Assembly (NCBI RefSeq): GCF_003259185.1
Contig: NZ_QGMP01000002.1
Span: 281,510-345,509, forward strand
Direction: 5' to 3'
DNA: 64,000 bases
Source: Isoalcanivorax indicus
GTDB taxonomy: Bacteria > Pseudomonadota > Gammaproteobacteria > Pseudomonadales > Alcanivoracaceae
Both the position numbers and the translations under genes were made by a program. Below, piece by piece: positions 44,771 through 53,576 of the stretch (the stretch's first letter is position 1; the number at the start of each line of letters is the position of its first letter). The notes under the pieces are model-generated. The model had not been told where the DNA came from and searched no databases. It saw only the letters and a list, made by a program, of their open reading frames with translations.

Positions 44771-45038
44771 CGTCGGGCGGCGTGGTGCCGGACGAGTCCA
44801 GCTCGTCCAGCGCATCCGCCTGGCTCTTGAACGCCTTGGCAAAGATGGTCCGGTGACGGGCCATAAAGATGCCCAGATTCTCCCCCTGTTCCTCGCTCAG
44901 CGACGGCTCGGCCTGTTGCAACACACTGGTGAGCCGTTCGGCCAGCTCCAGCATCTTGTCATGGCGGTCGGCTTCGGCTTTATCCATGAATAATTGCTCC
45001 AGATCCCGGCTGCTGCGATATACCACTTCGACGGCCAT
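44763..45038 (-). CDS. yebG: YebG-family SOS protein
   Basis: A 91-residue protein that matches E. coli YebG: MAVEVVYRSSRD start, KAEADRHDKMLELAERL, and a second helix pair ending with IFMARHRTIFAKAFKS. YebG is a small DNA-damage-inducible protein of uncertain function. The upstream LexA box (45061-45080) supports both identity and regulation. Confidence 0.9.
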   Translation of the reverse strand: MAVEVVYRSSRDLEQLFMDKAEADRHDKMLELAERLTSVLQQAEPSLSEEQGENLGIFMARHRTIFAKAFKSQADALDELDSSGTTPPDVT

Positions 45039-45060
45039 TCATTACCTCTGCGTCTTGTTG

Positions 45061-45080
45061 TACTGTACATATGGTCAGTG
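45061..45080 (-). promoter_or_regulatory. LexA (SOS) box of yebG
   Basis: TACTGTACATATGGTCAGTG lies 23 bases before the yebG start. It matches the gammaproteobacterial consensus TACTGTATATATATACAGTA at 15 of 20 positions, including TACTGTA on the left and CAGT on the right with correct spacing (CTG-N10-CAG). LexA repression with release on DNA damage is expected. Confidence 0.8.
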
Positions 45081-45180
45081 CGCAGAGAATAGACGAATGT
45101 GCCGCGCTTGAACAGGCCATCTGTGTCGAAATCTGCGCAGCCGGAACGACAGGCCTTGTTGAGAACCCGGGAGATTCGGT

Positions 45181-45732
45181 ATGGCCCATGTGATTCATTC
45201 CATCAACGCGACGCTGAGTGGGCGCTGCCACCACCTGGACAGCCTGATTGATGATACACATCACCAGTATGCGATCGACCTGGTGACCGCCGCTGATGCC
45301 CTGATTCTAGGTGCCCGCACCTTTGCCCTGTTCGAGGCGTTCTGGCCTGCGGCCGCAAACCGGCAGGATCTGCCGGAGCACACGGTCGCGCTTGCACGGG
45401 CCTTTACGCAGACCCGCAAGTATGTGGTGTCCGCCAGGCCCGTAGAGACGAGCTGGGAAAACACAGTGCATGTGCCTGGCCCGGGCCTCACCAACCTCGC
45501 GAAAACCTTGAGCGAGGTGCCAGGCGTCGCCGTGCTTTTCGGCAGCCCCGGCCTGGCCGCCGCCATGATGAATGACGGGCTGATCCATGACGTGCACCTG
45601 CTGGCCCAGCCCCTCATTGGCGTAGAGGGGCCTCAGGCGTATACCGGTTTGAGCCAACGGGTCGACCTCACATTGGCAGAGGCCAGGCCCTTCCCGTCAG
45701 GTGTTGTCCTGCTGCGCTACAAGGTGGGCTGA
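45181..45732 (+). CDS. Dihydrofolate reductase-fold (RibD C-terminal-like) protein
   Basis: A 183-residue protein with the fold of the RibD reductase domain: HSINATLSGR start (usual SLDG replaced by TLSG), DALILGARTFALFEAFWP, RKYVVSARP, VAVLFGSPGLAAAMMNDGLIHDVHLLAQPLIG. Stand-alone members are NADPH-dependent oxidoreductases of mostly unknown substrate. It seems to be monocistronic. Confidence 0.88.
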   Translation: MAHVIHSINATLSGRCHHLDSLIDDTHHQYAIDLVTAADALILGARTFALFEAFWPAAANRQDLPEHTVALARAFTQTRKYVVSARPVETSWENTVHVPGPGLTNLAKTLSEVPGVAVLFGSPGLAAAMMNDGLIHDVHLLAQPLIGVEGPQAYTGLSQRVDLTLAEARPFPSGVVLLRYKVG

Positions 45733-45863
45733 CATCCTCCAAGATCAGACACCCTCCAAGATCAATAAATTAGATAAATAACCGCTAGTCCAATATATTC
45801 ATATCAGCTCTGTTGATGGCTAAAGTGAACGTCACTGGTTCGCTTACTTCTGGAGATCTGACC

Positions 45864-46316
45864 ATGAATACCACCCTGATCAATCGCGTTATCGGCACCG
45901 ACGCCAGCCTTGCTGGCCTGGCACTGCGCATCCCCACCGGCATCATCTTTATCGCCCACGGCGCCCAGAAGCTGTTCGGCAGCTTTGGCGGCCACGGGCT
46001 GGAAGGCACCGGGCAATGGATGGCTTCGATCGGCCTGCAGCCCGGTTACCTGATGGCTCTGGCCGCTGGCAGCGCGGAGTTCTTCGGCGGTATTGCCTTG
46101 CTGCTGGGCCTGTTAACCCGCCCGGCGGCGGTCGTGCTGGCGTTCACCATGCTGGTGGCGATCTTCGCGGTACATATCGGCAACGGCCTCTTTATGAGTA
46201 ACAATGGTTACGAGTTTGGCCTGTCGTTGCTGGCGATCTCGGTGGCGCTGGCCATCAGTGGTGGTGGCCGGGCCTCGGTCGACCGGTTGATCAGCCAGCG
46301 GCTTGCAGCAGTCTGA
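45864..46316 (+). CDS. DoxX-family membrane protein
   Basis: 150 residues from ATG 45864 (CTGGAG nine bases upstream). Four transmembrane helices with the DoxX signature FIAHGAQKLFGSFGGHGLEGTGQWMASIG, then AGSAEFFGGIALLLGLLTRPAA. DoxX members are membrane redox proteins, some related to thiosulfate:quinone oxidoreductase subunits. It is followed 31 bases later by a pirin gene on the same strand, a frequent pairing. Confidence 0.9.
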   Translation: MNTTLINRVIGTDASLAGLALRIPTGIIFIAHGAQKLFGSFGGHGLEGTGQWMASIGLQPGYLMALAAGSAEFFGGIALLLGLLTRPAAVVLAFTMLVAIFAVHIGNGLFMSNNGYEFGLSLLAISVALAISGGGRASVDRLISQRLAAV

Positions 46317-46347
46317 CGTTGATTCACCTACAGGGAAGGGATGCGCC

Positions 46348-47262
46348 ATGAGCAATGTTCTTGATCACGCTGAGCAGCACTGCGACAGCCTTGCAGCGCC
46401 GTGCAGCGCTATACAGCTGATCCTGACGCCCAAGGACACCGACCTTGGTGGTTTCTCCGTGCGGCGCCTGCTGCCCACAGCAAGGCGTCGCATGGTGGGG
46501 CCGTGGATTTTTTTCGACCACATGGGGCCGGCGCACTTTCCCGCCGGCACCGGCATCAATGTTCGCCCGCACCCGCACATCGGCATTGCCACCGTGACCT
46601 ATCTTTTCGAGGGCGAAATCCTGCATCGGGATTCGTTGGGCAGCGTGCAGCCGATTCGGCCCGGCGACGTCAATCTGATGGTGACCGGGCGCGGCATGGT
46701 GCACTCGGAGCGTGAACGCCCGGAAGTGACCGCAGTGAATCACACCCTCAACGGGCTTCAGTTGTGGCTGGCGCTGCCGGCTGAACAGGAAGAGATCGCG
46801 CCGGCGTTCTACCACCACCCTGACAGCGACGTGCCACAGCAGGAGGTCGACGGCGTGGCGGTGCGCGTGATCATGGGCAGCGCTTATGGTGTGACGTCGC
46901 CGGTCGAGACCTTTTCCGAAACGCTCTACTTCGAGGCCCACCTGCGTGCCGGACAAAGCCTGTTGCTGCCGGAGGCACCGGAGCGGGCCGTCTACGTGGT
47001 CAGCGGCAGCTTGCAGGCAGAGGGCACCACCCTGCCGGAGTGGTCGATGACCGTCTTTGCCGAACAACCGGGAATCCGCATTACCGCCAAGACGGATGCG
47101 CGCATCGCACTGATTGGCGGCGCGCCGGTGGGGGAGCGTTTTATCGACTGGAATTTTGTGTCCAGCCGTCGCGAACGCCTCAAGCAGGCCAGGGAAGACT
47201 GGCGTGCGCAACGTTTTCCTCTGGTGCCGGGTGACGAGGAGGAGTTTATTCCGCTGCCATGA
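46348..47262 (+). CDS. Pirin family protein (second copy)
   Basis: 304 residues from ATG 46348 (GGGAAGGG about 8 bases upstream). A bicupin: DHMGPAHFPAG, NVRPHPHIGIATVTYLFEGEI (metal His and Glu), MVTGRGMVHSER and a second cupin with RAVYVVSG. It is divergent in sequence from the pirin at 12547, so the two are paralogues and not a recent duplication. It probably shares a transcript with the DoxX gene. It converges with the oxidoreductase gene at 47276. Confidence 0.92.
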   Translation: MSNVLDHAEQHCDSLAAPCSAIQLILTPKDTDLGGFSVRRLLPTARRRMVGPWIFFDHMGPAHFPAGTGINVRPHPHIGIATVTYLFEGEILHRDSLGSVQPIRPGDVNLMVTGRGMVHSERERPEVTAVNHTLNGLQLWLALPAEQEEIAPAFYHHPDSDVPQQEVDGVAVRVIMGSAYGVTSPVETFSETLYFEAHLRAGQSLLLPEAPERAVYVVSGSLQAEGTTLPEWSMTVFAEQPGIRITAKTDARIALIGGAPVGERFIDWNFVSSRRERLKQAREDWRAQRFPLVPGDEEEFIPLP

Positions 47263-47275
47263 CCCGGTGGCAAAC

Positions 47276-47917
47276 TCAGTAGCCGAGGGTGAAAGCACGT
47301 CGAATATGCTGTGGCATCTCCGCTTCATCCAGCATGGCTACCGCAAAATCCTCCATTGAAATACGCGAGGTGCCGTTCGCATCGACCACCAACGTGTCGG
47401 TATCAAGACGATACTGCCTGGTGCGCGTTCCCGGTTGCAGCATGGCGGCGGGTGAAAGGTAGGTCCAATCGGCGCGATGTTCGTTCAGGCAAAGGTGGTA
47501 CTGCGCTTGGCAGGCACGAGCGATCTGCCGCGTTGATGCGGGCAGGAAGTCTGGCGCACTCAGCACGGTTTCCTCGCCACGGCCAGGAAGACGCAAGCGC
47601 GCTGCACCGCCAACAAAAAGGGCGCGCAGACGGTGTGCTATGGCGCCGTCGAGAACCGAGCGGGTCAATGTGACCAGGGCATCTTCATGCCCTTCGGGTG
47701 GGCGAAGTGCACTGATAATCAAGTCCTGACCGTCAAGCGTCCGGCTCAGTTGCGCAGGGTCTGATACCTCTGCAGCGCAGGGCTGGACGTGCTCGGGTAA
47801 CGAGCCGAACTGTTCCTTGTTCCGGACCACACCGGTGACGGTATGTCCGCGCCGCAGTGCTTCATGGGCGATGCGTCTGCCGACGTTTCCGGCCGCGCCA
47901 AAAATAATGATATTCAT
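47276..47917 (-). CDS. NAD(P)-binding NmrA/SDR-like protein
   Basis: 213 residues from ATG 47917 (AAGGAGATC upstream). Rossmann fold with IIIFGAAGNVGRRIAHEALRRGH, GVVRNKEQ and LIISALRPPEG; the typical atypical-SDR group that lacks the YxxxK catalytic pair (I do not see it). Members are redox sensors or flavin/NAD reductases. It is downstream of the EamA transporter gene by 28 bases and so likely under the same MarR control. Confidence 0.85.
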   Translation of the reverse strand: MNIIIFGAAGNVGRRIAHEALRRGHTVTGVVRNKEQFGSLPEHVQPCAAEVSDPAQLSRTLDGQDLIISALRPPEGHEDALVTLTRSVLDGAIAHRLRALFVGGAARLRLPGRGEETVLSAPDFLPASTRQIARACQAQYHLCLNEHRADWTYLSPAAMLQPGTRTRQYRLDTDTLVVDANGTSRISMEDFAVAMLDEAEMPQHIRRAFTLGY

Positions 47918-47945
47918 CAGGGATCTCCTTTGAAGTGATATCGGG

Positions 47946-48845
47946 TTATGCGGACCTAGCTTTGCCGAGCGAGAGCAGGGCAACGCCAACGATGATCAGG
48001 GCGGCACTCAGGAGCAGCCCGTCGGGTGCGGTCTCGCCGAGCAAGAAAATAGCCACCGGGACGCCCACCACCGCACCGACAGAGCCCAGCAGACTCAGCA
48101 GAACCGGGCCGCTCGTTTTCTGGAGCATAAGCAGCAGCAGGAACATCCCGGAGAACACCACAGCCTGCACGACGATGAGGATGAGCGGCAGGCTCCGGTC
48201 CAGAGGAACCGCAAGCGAGAAACCGGGCAAGAGTCCTGTCCCGAGTAGCATCACTGCGGCAGCCACCAGCATCCCTGGAGCCAGCGCATCGGCCGATACG
48301 CCTCTGGGCCAGCGCAGGGTGCGATAAAGATTGCCGATGGCCAGCAGGATCGGCCCGAGCAGGGCAATGAATATCCATAGCCCGTCCGCATCGGGCGCCG
48401 AGTATTGGCGTAACGCCAGCACGCCGGCACCGCCCAGCGCCACGGCTACGCCCAGGGCGCGCATCATCCGGAAACGCTCCAGCTTCCAGATCAGGGCGCC
48501 GACATAGGTCAACAGTGGCGGCAGTGAAATGATTAACGCAACAAACCCCGCGCCCACATGGGGGACAGCTGAAAAGAAGATCAGATTGGAGCCCGCCACG
48601 CCCACCAGCGCAGAAACGCCATAGTATTCCAGCGCTCGAATGTGAACGGGCGGCAGGTCTCGGCGCACAGCGGCGACCACCATTAACAACAGCGCTGCGC
48701 CGACGACGGACCAGGTCAGGAACGCCAGCGGCGACAGGTGGGCCTCGGCTGCGAGTTTTGCCAGATTGGTGGATAGCCCCAGCAGGGCCCCGCCAGATAG
48801 AAGGCTTAGCAGCGGGACCAGCTTCGCTCCTTGCAGGTTCTGCAT
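47946..48845 (-). CDS. EamA/DMT-superfamily exporter
   Basis: About 299 residues from ATG 48845 (AAGGAG eight bases upstream; ATG 48851 and GTG 48854 are also in frame). Ten predicted transmembrane helices in two EamA repeats. It probably exports a small metabolite or drug. It is divergent from a MarR regulator; two palindromes lie in the shared 71-base gap. With the NmrA-like gene it forms a MarR-controlled unit. Confidence 0.9.
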   Translation of the reverse strand: MQNLQGAKLVPLLSLLSGGALLGLSTNLAKLAAEAHLSPLAFLTWSVVGAALLLMVVAAVRRDLPPVHIRALEYYGVSALVGVAGSNLIFFSAVPHVGAGFVALIISLPPLLTYVGALIWKLERFRMMRALGVAVALGGAGVLALRQYSAPDADGLWIFIALLGPILLAIGNLYRTLRWPRGVSADALAPGMLVAAAVMLLGTGLLPGFSLAVPLDRSLPLILIVVQAVVFSGMFLLLLMLQKTSGPVLLSLLGSVGAVVGVPVAIFLLGETAPDGLLLSAALIIVGVALLSLGKARSA

Positions 48846-48865
48846 GACCATCACTCCTTGCTATT

Positions 48866-48883
48866 TATCTTGATATCAAGATA
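48866..48883. promoter_or_regulatory. MarR operator 1
   Basis: TATCTTGATATCAAGATA is a perfect 18-base palindrome in the EamA/MarR divergent gap. Its half-site TATCTTGAT is typical of MarR operators (TTGA/TCAA cores). It lies just upstream of the EamA ribosome site. Confidence 0.8.
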
Positions 48884-48894
48884 CATGGCCATAA

Positions 48895-48910
48895 ATCTTG
48901 ATGTCAAGAT
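48895..48910. promoter_or_regulatory. MarR operator 2
   Basis: ATCTTGATGTCAAGAT repeats operator 1 with one change from perfect symmetry at the centre. It is centred 28 bases from operator 1, and ends six bases before the marR start, so it should govern autorepression. Confidence 0.75.
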
Positions 48911-48916
48911 AAACCC

Positions 48917-49420
48917 ATGGGACACTCGCTTCCCATGGATAAAGTAGACGGCATTCTCGAGCAGTGGCGCCGGGCGCGCCCCGATCTTCAGGTTGCGCCC
49001 ATGGGCACGATAGGGCGGATCAAGAAGCTCAATCAGTACCTGATGCGCAGCATGGAGAAGACCTGGTCCGAGCACGGGTTGAATGGCGCGAGTTTTGATG
49101 TGCTGGCCACATTGCGCCGCGCGGGCGCGCCCTACGCGTTATCGCCGGGGGAGTTGATCGAGGCGACCATGGTGACGTCCGGTACCATGACGCATCGTGT
49201 CGACCAGTTGGAGAAAGCCGGACTGGTGGTCAGGACCCGGAATCCCGAGGATGGTCGGGGTTGGCTGATTGCGCTTTCGTCAGCGGGGCTTGATCTGATC
49301 GAGGCGGCGGTGACCGCCCATGTGGAGACACAGGCGAAGCTGGTTGCCGTCCTGACGGATGACCAGCGTGCCCAACTGGACGATTTGCTCAGGCAGTTCC
49401 TGAGCGGATTCGAACAATGA
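48917..49420 (+). CDS. MarR-family transcriptional regulator
   Basis: A 167-residue winged-helix dimer. SFDVLATLRRAGAPYALSPGELIE, MVTSGTMTHRVDQLEKAGLVVRT (recognition helix) and NPEDGRGWLIALSSAGLDLIE (wing) are all clear. It is divergent from the exporter gene and likely represses both directions by the twin palindromes. The ligand is unknown. It converges with the SPOUT gene at 49436. Confidence 0.93.
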   Translation: MGHSLPMDKVDGILEQWRRARPDLQVAPMGTIGRIKKLNQYLMRSMEKTWSEHGLNGASFDVLATLRRAGAPYALSPGELIEATMVTSGTMTHRVDQLEKAGLVVRTRNPEDGRGWLIALSSAGLDLIEAAVTAHVETQAKLVAVLTDDQRAQLDDLLRQFLSGFEQ

Positions 49421-49435
49421 CCACGCCCATCATCG

Positions 49436-50032
49436 CTACCCGGCCAGGTCCAGCTCGTTGTGAATCAGCACCACGCACTGTGACGCAAACAGCATGGTCG
49501 GTCCCAGGCTGATCTTTTCTGCGCCGAGGCGTTTCAGGCTGCCGAAGGTCTTTTTCGGCATGGGGATATGATCGGTGAGCACGAAGCAGGGGTTGCCAGC
49601 GAAGGTGACGTCACGAATGGGGTCGCCTTTCTTGTCCATCACATAGAGCTGATGGTCTTCCGCCAGATCTTTTACCAGCTTCTCGAAGCTGACCGTGCGC
49701 ACCCGGATGCCCGGCTCCACCGCACGTTCCTGTTCCTTGCCCAGACCCTGCGAGGCGTCCAGCGCCCGCGCCACCTTGGCCAACAGGGCCTGCTCATGAA
49801 AGCCGCCGATATGCTGCATCTCGGCGGCCGCAAAGGTGATGGTGCGAGAAAAATCCCGGGTGCTTTCCAGCACCAGATGCACCACCACATCGTCCCGGTG
49901 CGACTGTGCCACAAACAGGCTGTTCATCAGCGTATGGGCCAGTATTTCCGTATGCGCCTCGCCGCCCACCTGGGCCAGCAGGGCCTGACTGTCGGTGGGC
50001 GCCGCACGGGCGCGAAGCACGAAGGTACGCAT
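49436..50032 (-). CDS. SPOUT methyltransferase, TrmY-like (DUF358)
   Basis: A 198-residue protein of the TrmY/DUF358 branch of SPOUT methyltransferases: MRTFVLRARAAPTDS start, DVVVHLVLESTRDFSRTITF, and C-terminal trefoil-knot parts FVLTDHIPMP, GAEKISLGPTMLFASQCVVLIHNELD. Archaeal TrmY methylates N1 of pseudouridine 54 in tRNA; bacterial homologues such as this one are scattered in gammaproteobacteria and their target is not certain. Catalytic details are inferred from the family. Confidence 0.85.
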   Translation of the reverse strand: MRTFVLRARAAPTDSQALLAQVGGEAHTEILAHTLMNSLFVAQSHRDDVVVHLVLESTRDFSRTITFAAAEMQHIGGFHEQALLAKVARALDASQGLGKEQERAVEPGIRVRTVSFEKLVKDLAEDHQLYVMDKKGDPIRDVTFAGNPCFVLTDHIPMPKKTFGSLKRLGAEKISLGPTMLFASQCVVLIHNELDLAG

Positions 50033-50085
50033 GGCAATCGCTCTGGCAAAAGGCGGACGCAGTATAGCTGATCGGTGGGCCTGCC

Positions 50086-50664
50086 TCAGAAGCGCGGCAA
50101 CGCATCATGCAGCCAGCGGTGGCAGACGCGCTGATAGACGGCCTCGAAATGGGCATCCACCGGATACTGCCGCAATGATTGTTCCAGGACCTGAAAACGG
50201 CGGCTGCTGAGTGTGAAGATGCCGAGGGTCACCCCCACCAGCGCGACACCTGTCAGGCCGTCATGCAGGATGGCCATGACCCCCGCGGTAAACAGCACCA
50301 GCAGCACGCCGATCTGCACCAGCGCCAGCCACATATTGCGCGCCACCATGGCCGTAAAGGCACGCCACGCAGCCAGACTGTCGATGGCCGGATAGCGCCC
50401 GGTAAAGCGGCGGATATCCAGATAGCAGACCCCCATAAAACTCATGGCAACCCCCCAGGCCATCAGCAGGATAACCGGTGCCTGGGCCTTGAGCAGAGCG
50501 GGCAGCGGCGTATCCCCCAGCAGTGCTTCGCCGTAAAACGGAAAGCCCAGTGCCAGCATCAGGGTGATGACGGTAATCACCATCACGATGGCCGGTATCG
50601 ATTCGGTATTGTCCAGCAGTGGTGCTTCAGGTGCTTTCCAGCGATCGTCCGGTTCTTCGTTCAT
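50086..50664 (-). CDS. Hypothetical four-helix membrane protein
   Basis: About 192 residues from ATG 50664 (GGGGAGC upstream; the frame opens earlier without support). Four hydrophobic helices near residues 25-48, 58-82, 110-130 and 132-150, then a short basic and His-containing cytosolic tail. I recognise no family. It is followed 53 bases later by the SPOUT gene on the same strand, and its start faces the DUF6351 gene. Confidence 0.72.
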   Translation of the reverse strand: MNEEPDDRWKAPEAPLLDNTESIPAIVMVITVITLMLALGFPFYGEALLGDTPLPALLKAQAPVILLMAWGVAMSFMGVCYLDIRRFTGRYPAIDSLAAWRAFTAMVARNMWLALVQIGVLLVLFTAGVMAILHDGLTGVALVGVTLGIFTLSSRRFQVLEQSLRQYPVDAHFEAVYQRVCHRWLHDALPRF

Positions 50665-50886
50665 GGTCCGCTCCCCCGTGCCATGTTGGTCTTTGTTATC
50701 GCCTGATTCTGCCTGCAACCGGGCCGCTTGGGCAGGGGGGCCGGATACACGCCGAGAACAGAGATGGCACGCCCGTAACGATTTTGCTACCGCTCACCAA
50801 CCGACCTGTCGGCGGCGCCCTCCTAGACTTCAAGGTGCGCTATTGCAAAGTGCCCGTCCGCGACGGGAAGTCTTCAGGAGAGCCCT

Positions 50887-53502
50887 ATGACAACAACAAG
50901 ACTGCTGATCGCAGCAGGAACCCTGTGTTTGCTTGCCGCCTGCGGCGGCTCATCGTCCATCAACGGCGCGGGGCCCGGCAGCCCGCCGGGCGGACCGGGT
51001 GATCCGGGTGGCCCCGGTGCCGGGCAAGGCGAAATCCGCGTGCTGTCCAACCGTGCGGACCTGATCAGCGGCGGCGATGCCCTGGTGGAAGTGGTGCCAG
51101 GCTCCCCCGACCAGCTGGACGGCGCCCGCGTGCTGCTGGGCAGCACCGACATCTCCGATCAGCTGATCCGCACTGACGAGGGCACCCTCAAGGGTCTGGT
51201 GGAGGGCCTGGCGCTGGGCCCCAACACCCTGCGAGCGGTACTGGGCGGCAACACGGTGCTGGAACAGCAGATCATCAACCACCCCCACGGCGGCCCCGTC
51301 TTCTCCGGCCCACAGATCCAGCCCTGGCAATGCACCAACGCCAACGCGGTGGACGCGCAGTGCAATCAACCGCCCGAATACAGCTTCAAATACGTACCGG
51401 CCGACCGGCTGCAAGCCCTGCTCACGGATTTTGATCCGCAGAACCCCGGCTTGCCCGCCGCCTTCCGGCCCTTTGATCCCGAGAACCCGCCCGCCGACGG
51501 TGACATTGCCCGGATCACCACCGATGAGGGCGTCGAGGTCCCGTTCATCGTGCGCCAGGAGCGCGGCGTGCAGAACCGTGACCGCTACCTGATCATGACC
51601 CTGTTTCAGCCCGGCGAACCGTGGAGCGCCGTGGCGCCGCAGCCGCAATGGAACCGCAAACTGCTGATCCACCACGGTGGCAATGTCGGCGTGAGCTATG
51701 GCATGGGCAATCCGCCTGAAGGCGATATCGCTGGCACCGCCCCCGACGGCGCCGAGGTGCTGCTGGGCGACAGCATCACCACAGCCCTGGCTCGTGGCTT
51801 CATGACCCTGTCCACCGCCCAGGGCAACCTGGGCCACAACGCCAACCTGGTGACGGCGGCTGAATCACTGATGATGGCCAAGGAACGCATCATCGAGCAG
51901 TACGGCGAAATCCGTTACACCATCGGCACCGGCTGCTCCGGCGGCTCCATCACCCAGCAGCATGTGGCCAACGCCTATCCGGGCATCTACCAGGGCCTGA
52001 TCGTGCAGTGCTCCTACCCGGATGTGTGGACCACCGCGACCCAGTTCGCGGACTACCACCTGCTCAGCAACTACTTCGGCCTGCAAGTGCCGGAAGGTCC
52101 TGAAGGCGTGCCCGACCTGCTGAGCTCAGCGCTGACGGGCGACGTGTTGCTGCTGCAATGGGCTGCTTTCTATGGCCATCTGCCCCTCAACCCGGTGGTG
52201 TCTGATCTGGCTTTCTTCCCCTCGGCCGCGCCGGATCAGGCGAGCTGCCCCCGCTTGCAGGACGGCGTCCAGGTGTATGACCCGGATACCGCCCCGGACG
52301 GCCTGCGCTGTGGCTTGCTGGATTACATGATCAACCAGTTCGGCCCGCGCCCCTCGGAAGTCTGGACCCCGAACGAAGCACTGCTGTCGCGCGGCTTTGC
52401 CGGCATTCCTCTGGACAATATCGGTGTGCAGTACGGCCTGGGTGCGCTCAACCAGGGCCTGATCACCCCGGACCAGTTCCTGGCAGTAAACCGTGACATC
52501 GGCGGCCTGAGCCTGGACATCCGCCCGCAGCCTGAACGCACCCGCGCCGACATGGCGACGCTGCGCAACGTCTACCGCACCGGCGGTATCAATACCGCCG
52601 AGCATCTGGCCAACGTGCCGATTATCGACCTGCGCGGCCCCGACCCCGGCATCGCCCACGACGCCTTCCATTCCTGGCAGATGCGCGCCCGCCTGGAAGC
52701 CACCCAGGGCCACGCGGATAACCATGTCATCTGGTACGGCCCCGCGCCCTTGTTCGGTGATTCGGTCTTCACCACCGAAGCCCTGCTGGTGATGGACCTG
52801 TGGCTTTCGGAAATCGAACAGGACGACCGCGAAGTGAGCATCGCCCAGCGCGTGGTGGACAACAAACCCACCTTCGCCCGCGACCGCTGCCTGTCCTTGT
52901 CCGGCCTGCTCGGTGGCCCGGATGGCCCCATCGTGCCGCTGACCGGCAACCTGCTGTACCCCGATCCCCTGTTGCCACTGCTGGACCTGTCGCTGCTGCC
53001 CTCGGCCCCGGCAGAACTCGGCGTGATCGCCGACGCCCTGACCGGCCAGGTGTGCGGCCTCGACCCGCAGACCCTGCCAGTGGTGAATGACCTGCCGGTA
53101 ATCAGCGACCTGCTGGGCATTATCACGGGCATCCTCAACCCGATCCTCGAGCCCATCGTGACCCTGCAACAGACCGTGGTGCAGACCCGCTTTGGCACCC
53201 CGCGCACCGTGGCGGGGGACGACATCCGCACCCTGACCAACAAGTGCCAACTCAAACCCGTGGACCCGGCGGATTATCCCGCACTGGTGGCCAACGCCAG
53301 CTTCCTGCAACAGGTGGAAGAGATCTTCCCCGAAGGCGTCTGCGACTACAGCCAACCGGGCGAGGGCGTACTGCCTACAGAAACCTGGCTGCACTACGGC
53401 GACAGCGAACAGGTGATCTTCGGCGGTGAGCCGCTGGACGAACGCCGTGCCCGCGGCTCTCGCCAGGGCTGGGCGTCACCGGCATTCGACGTCGCCCTCT
53501 GA
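50887..53502 (+). CDS. DUF6351 family secreted lipoprotein, hydrolase-like
   Basis: An 871-residue protein with signal peptide and lipobox LLAACG, then a Gly/Pro-rich linker (residues 24-50). The body matches what is called DUF6351. A nucleophile-elbow-like GCSGG with Ser 351 in GTGCSGGSI, preceded by a strand, and a C-terminal region with HDAFHSWQMRARL suggest an alpha/beta-hydrolase fold, so an extracellular esterase is plausible. Two long Leu/Pro-rich inserts occur near residues 670-760. The gene has its own terminator. Substrate unknown. Confidence 0.78.
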   Translation: MTTTRLLIAAGTLCLLAACGGSSSINGAGPGSPPGGPGDPGGPGAGQGEIRVLSNRADLISGGDALVEVVPGSPDQLDGARVLLGSTDISDQLIRTDEGTLKGLVEGLALGPNTLRAVLGGNTVLEQQIINHPHGGPVFSGPQIQPWQCTNANAVDAQCNQPPEYSFKYVPADRLQALLTDFDPQNPGLPAAFRPFDPENPPADGDIARITTDEGVEVPFIVRQERGVQNRDRYLIMTLFQPGEPWSAVAPQPQWNRKLLIHHGGNVGVSYGMGNPPEGDIAGTAPDGAEVLLGDSITTALARGFMTLSTAQGNLGHNANLVTAAESLMMAKERIIEQYGEIRYTIGTGCSGGSITQQHVANAYPGIYQGLIVQCSYPDVWTTATQFADYHLLSNYFGLQVPEGPEGVPDLLSSALTGDVLLLQWAAFYGHLPLNPVVSDLAFFPSAAPDQASCPRLQDGVQVYDPDTAPDGLRCGLLDYMINQFGPRPSEVWTPNEALLSRGFAGIPLDNIGVQYGLGALNQGLITPDQFLAVNRDIGGLSLDIRPQPERTRADMATLRNVYRTGGINTAEHLANVPIIDLRGPDPGIAHDAFHSWQMRARLEATQGHADNHVIWYGPAPLFGDSVFTTEALLVMDLWLSEIEQDDREVSIAQRVVDNKPTFARDRCLSLSGLLGGPDGPIVPLTGNLLYPDPLLPLLDLSLLPSAPAELGVIADALTGQVCGLDPQTLPVVNDLPVISDLLGIITGILNPILEPIVTLQQTVVQTRFGTPRTVAGDDIRTLTNKCQLKPVDPADYPALVANASFLQQVEEIFPEGVCDYSQPGEGVLPTETWLHYGDSEQVIFGGEPLDERRARGSRQGWASPAFDVAL

Positions 53503-53515
53503 CCCGCGCGCCTGA

Positions 53516-53559
53516 ACGCGCAAGGCTGCCGGCGCGCCCGGCACCTTGCGCGTTTTTTT
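53516..53559 (+). terminator. Rho-independent terminator after DUF6351 gene
   Basis: A long stem pairs ACGCGCAAGG plus GCCGG (left, 53516-53532, one bulged base) with CCGGC plus CCTTGCGCGT (right), followed by seven T at 53553-53559. It closes the DUF6351 transcript 14 bases after its stop. Confidence 0.9.
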
Positions 53560-53576
53560 ATGGCCGCCGTTCAGGT

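Noticed and set aside
45737..45764. Direct repeat CCTCCAAGATCA (two copies, 16 bases apart)
   Set aside because: Only two copies, no symmetric part, and no evident regulator; likely a small local duplication.
12547..47262. The two pirin genes as a recent duplication
   Set aside because: Their sequences differ throughout outside the metal motifs and their neighbours differ (hydroquinone reductase versus DoxX).
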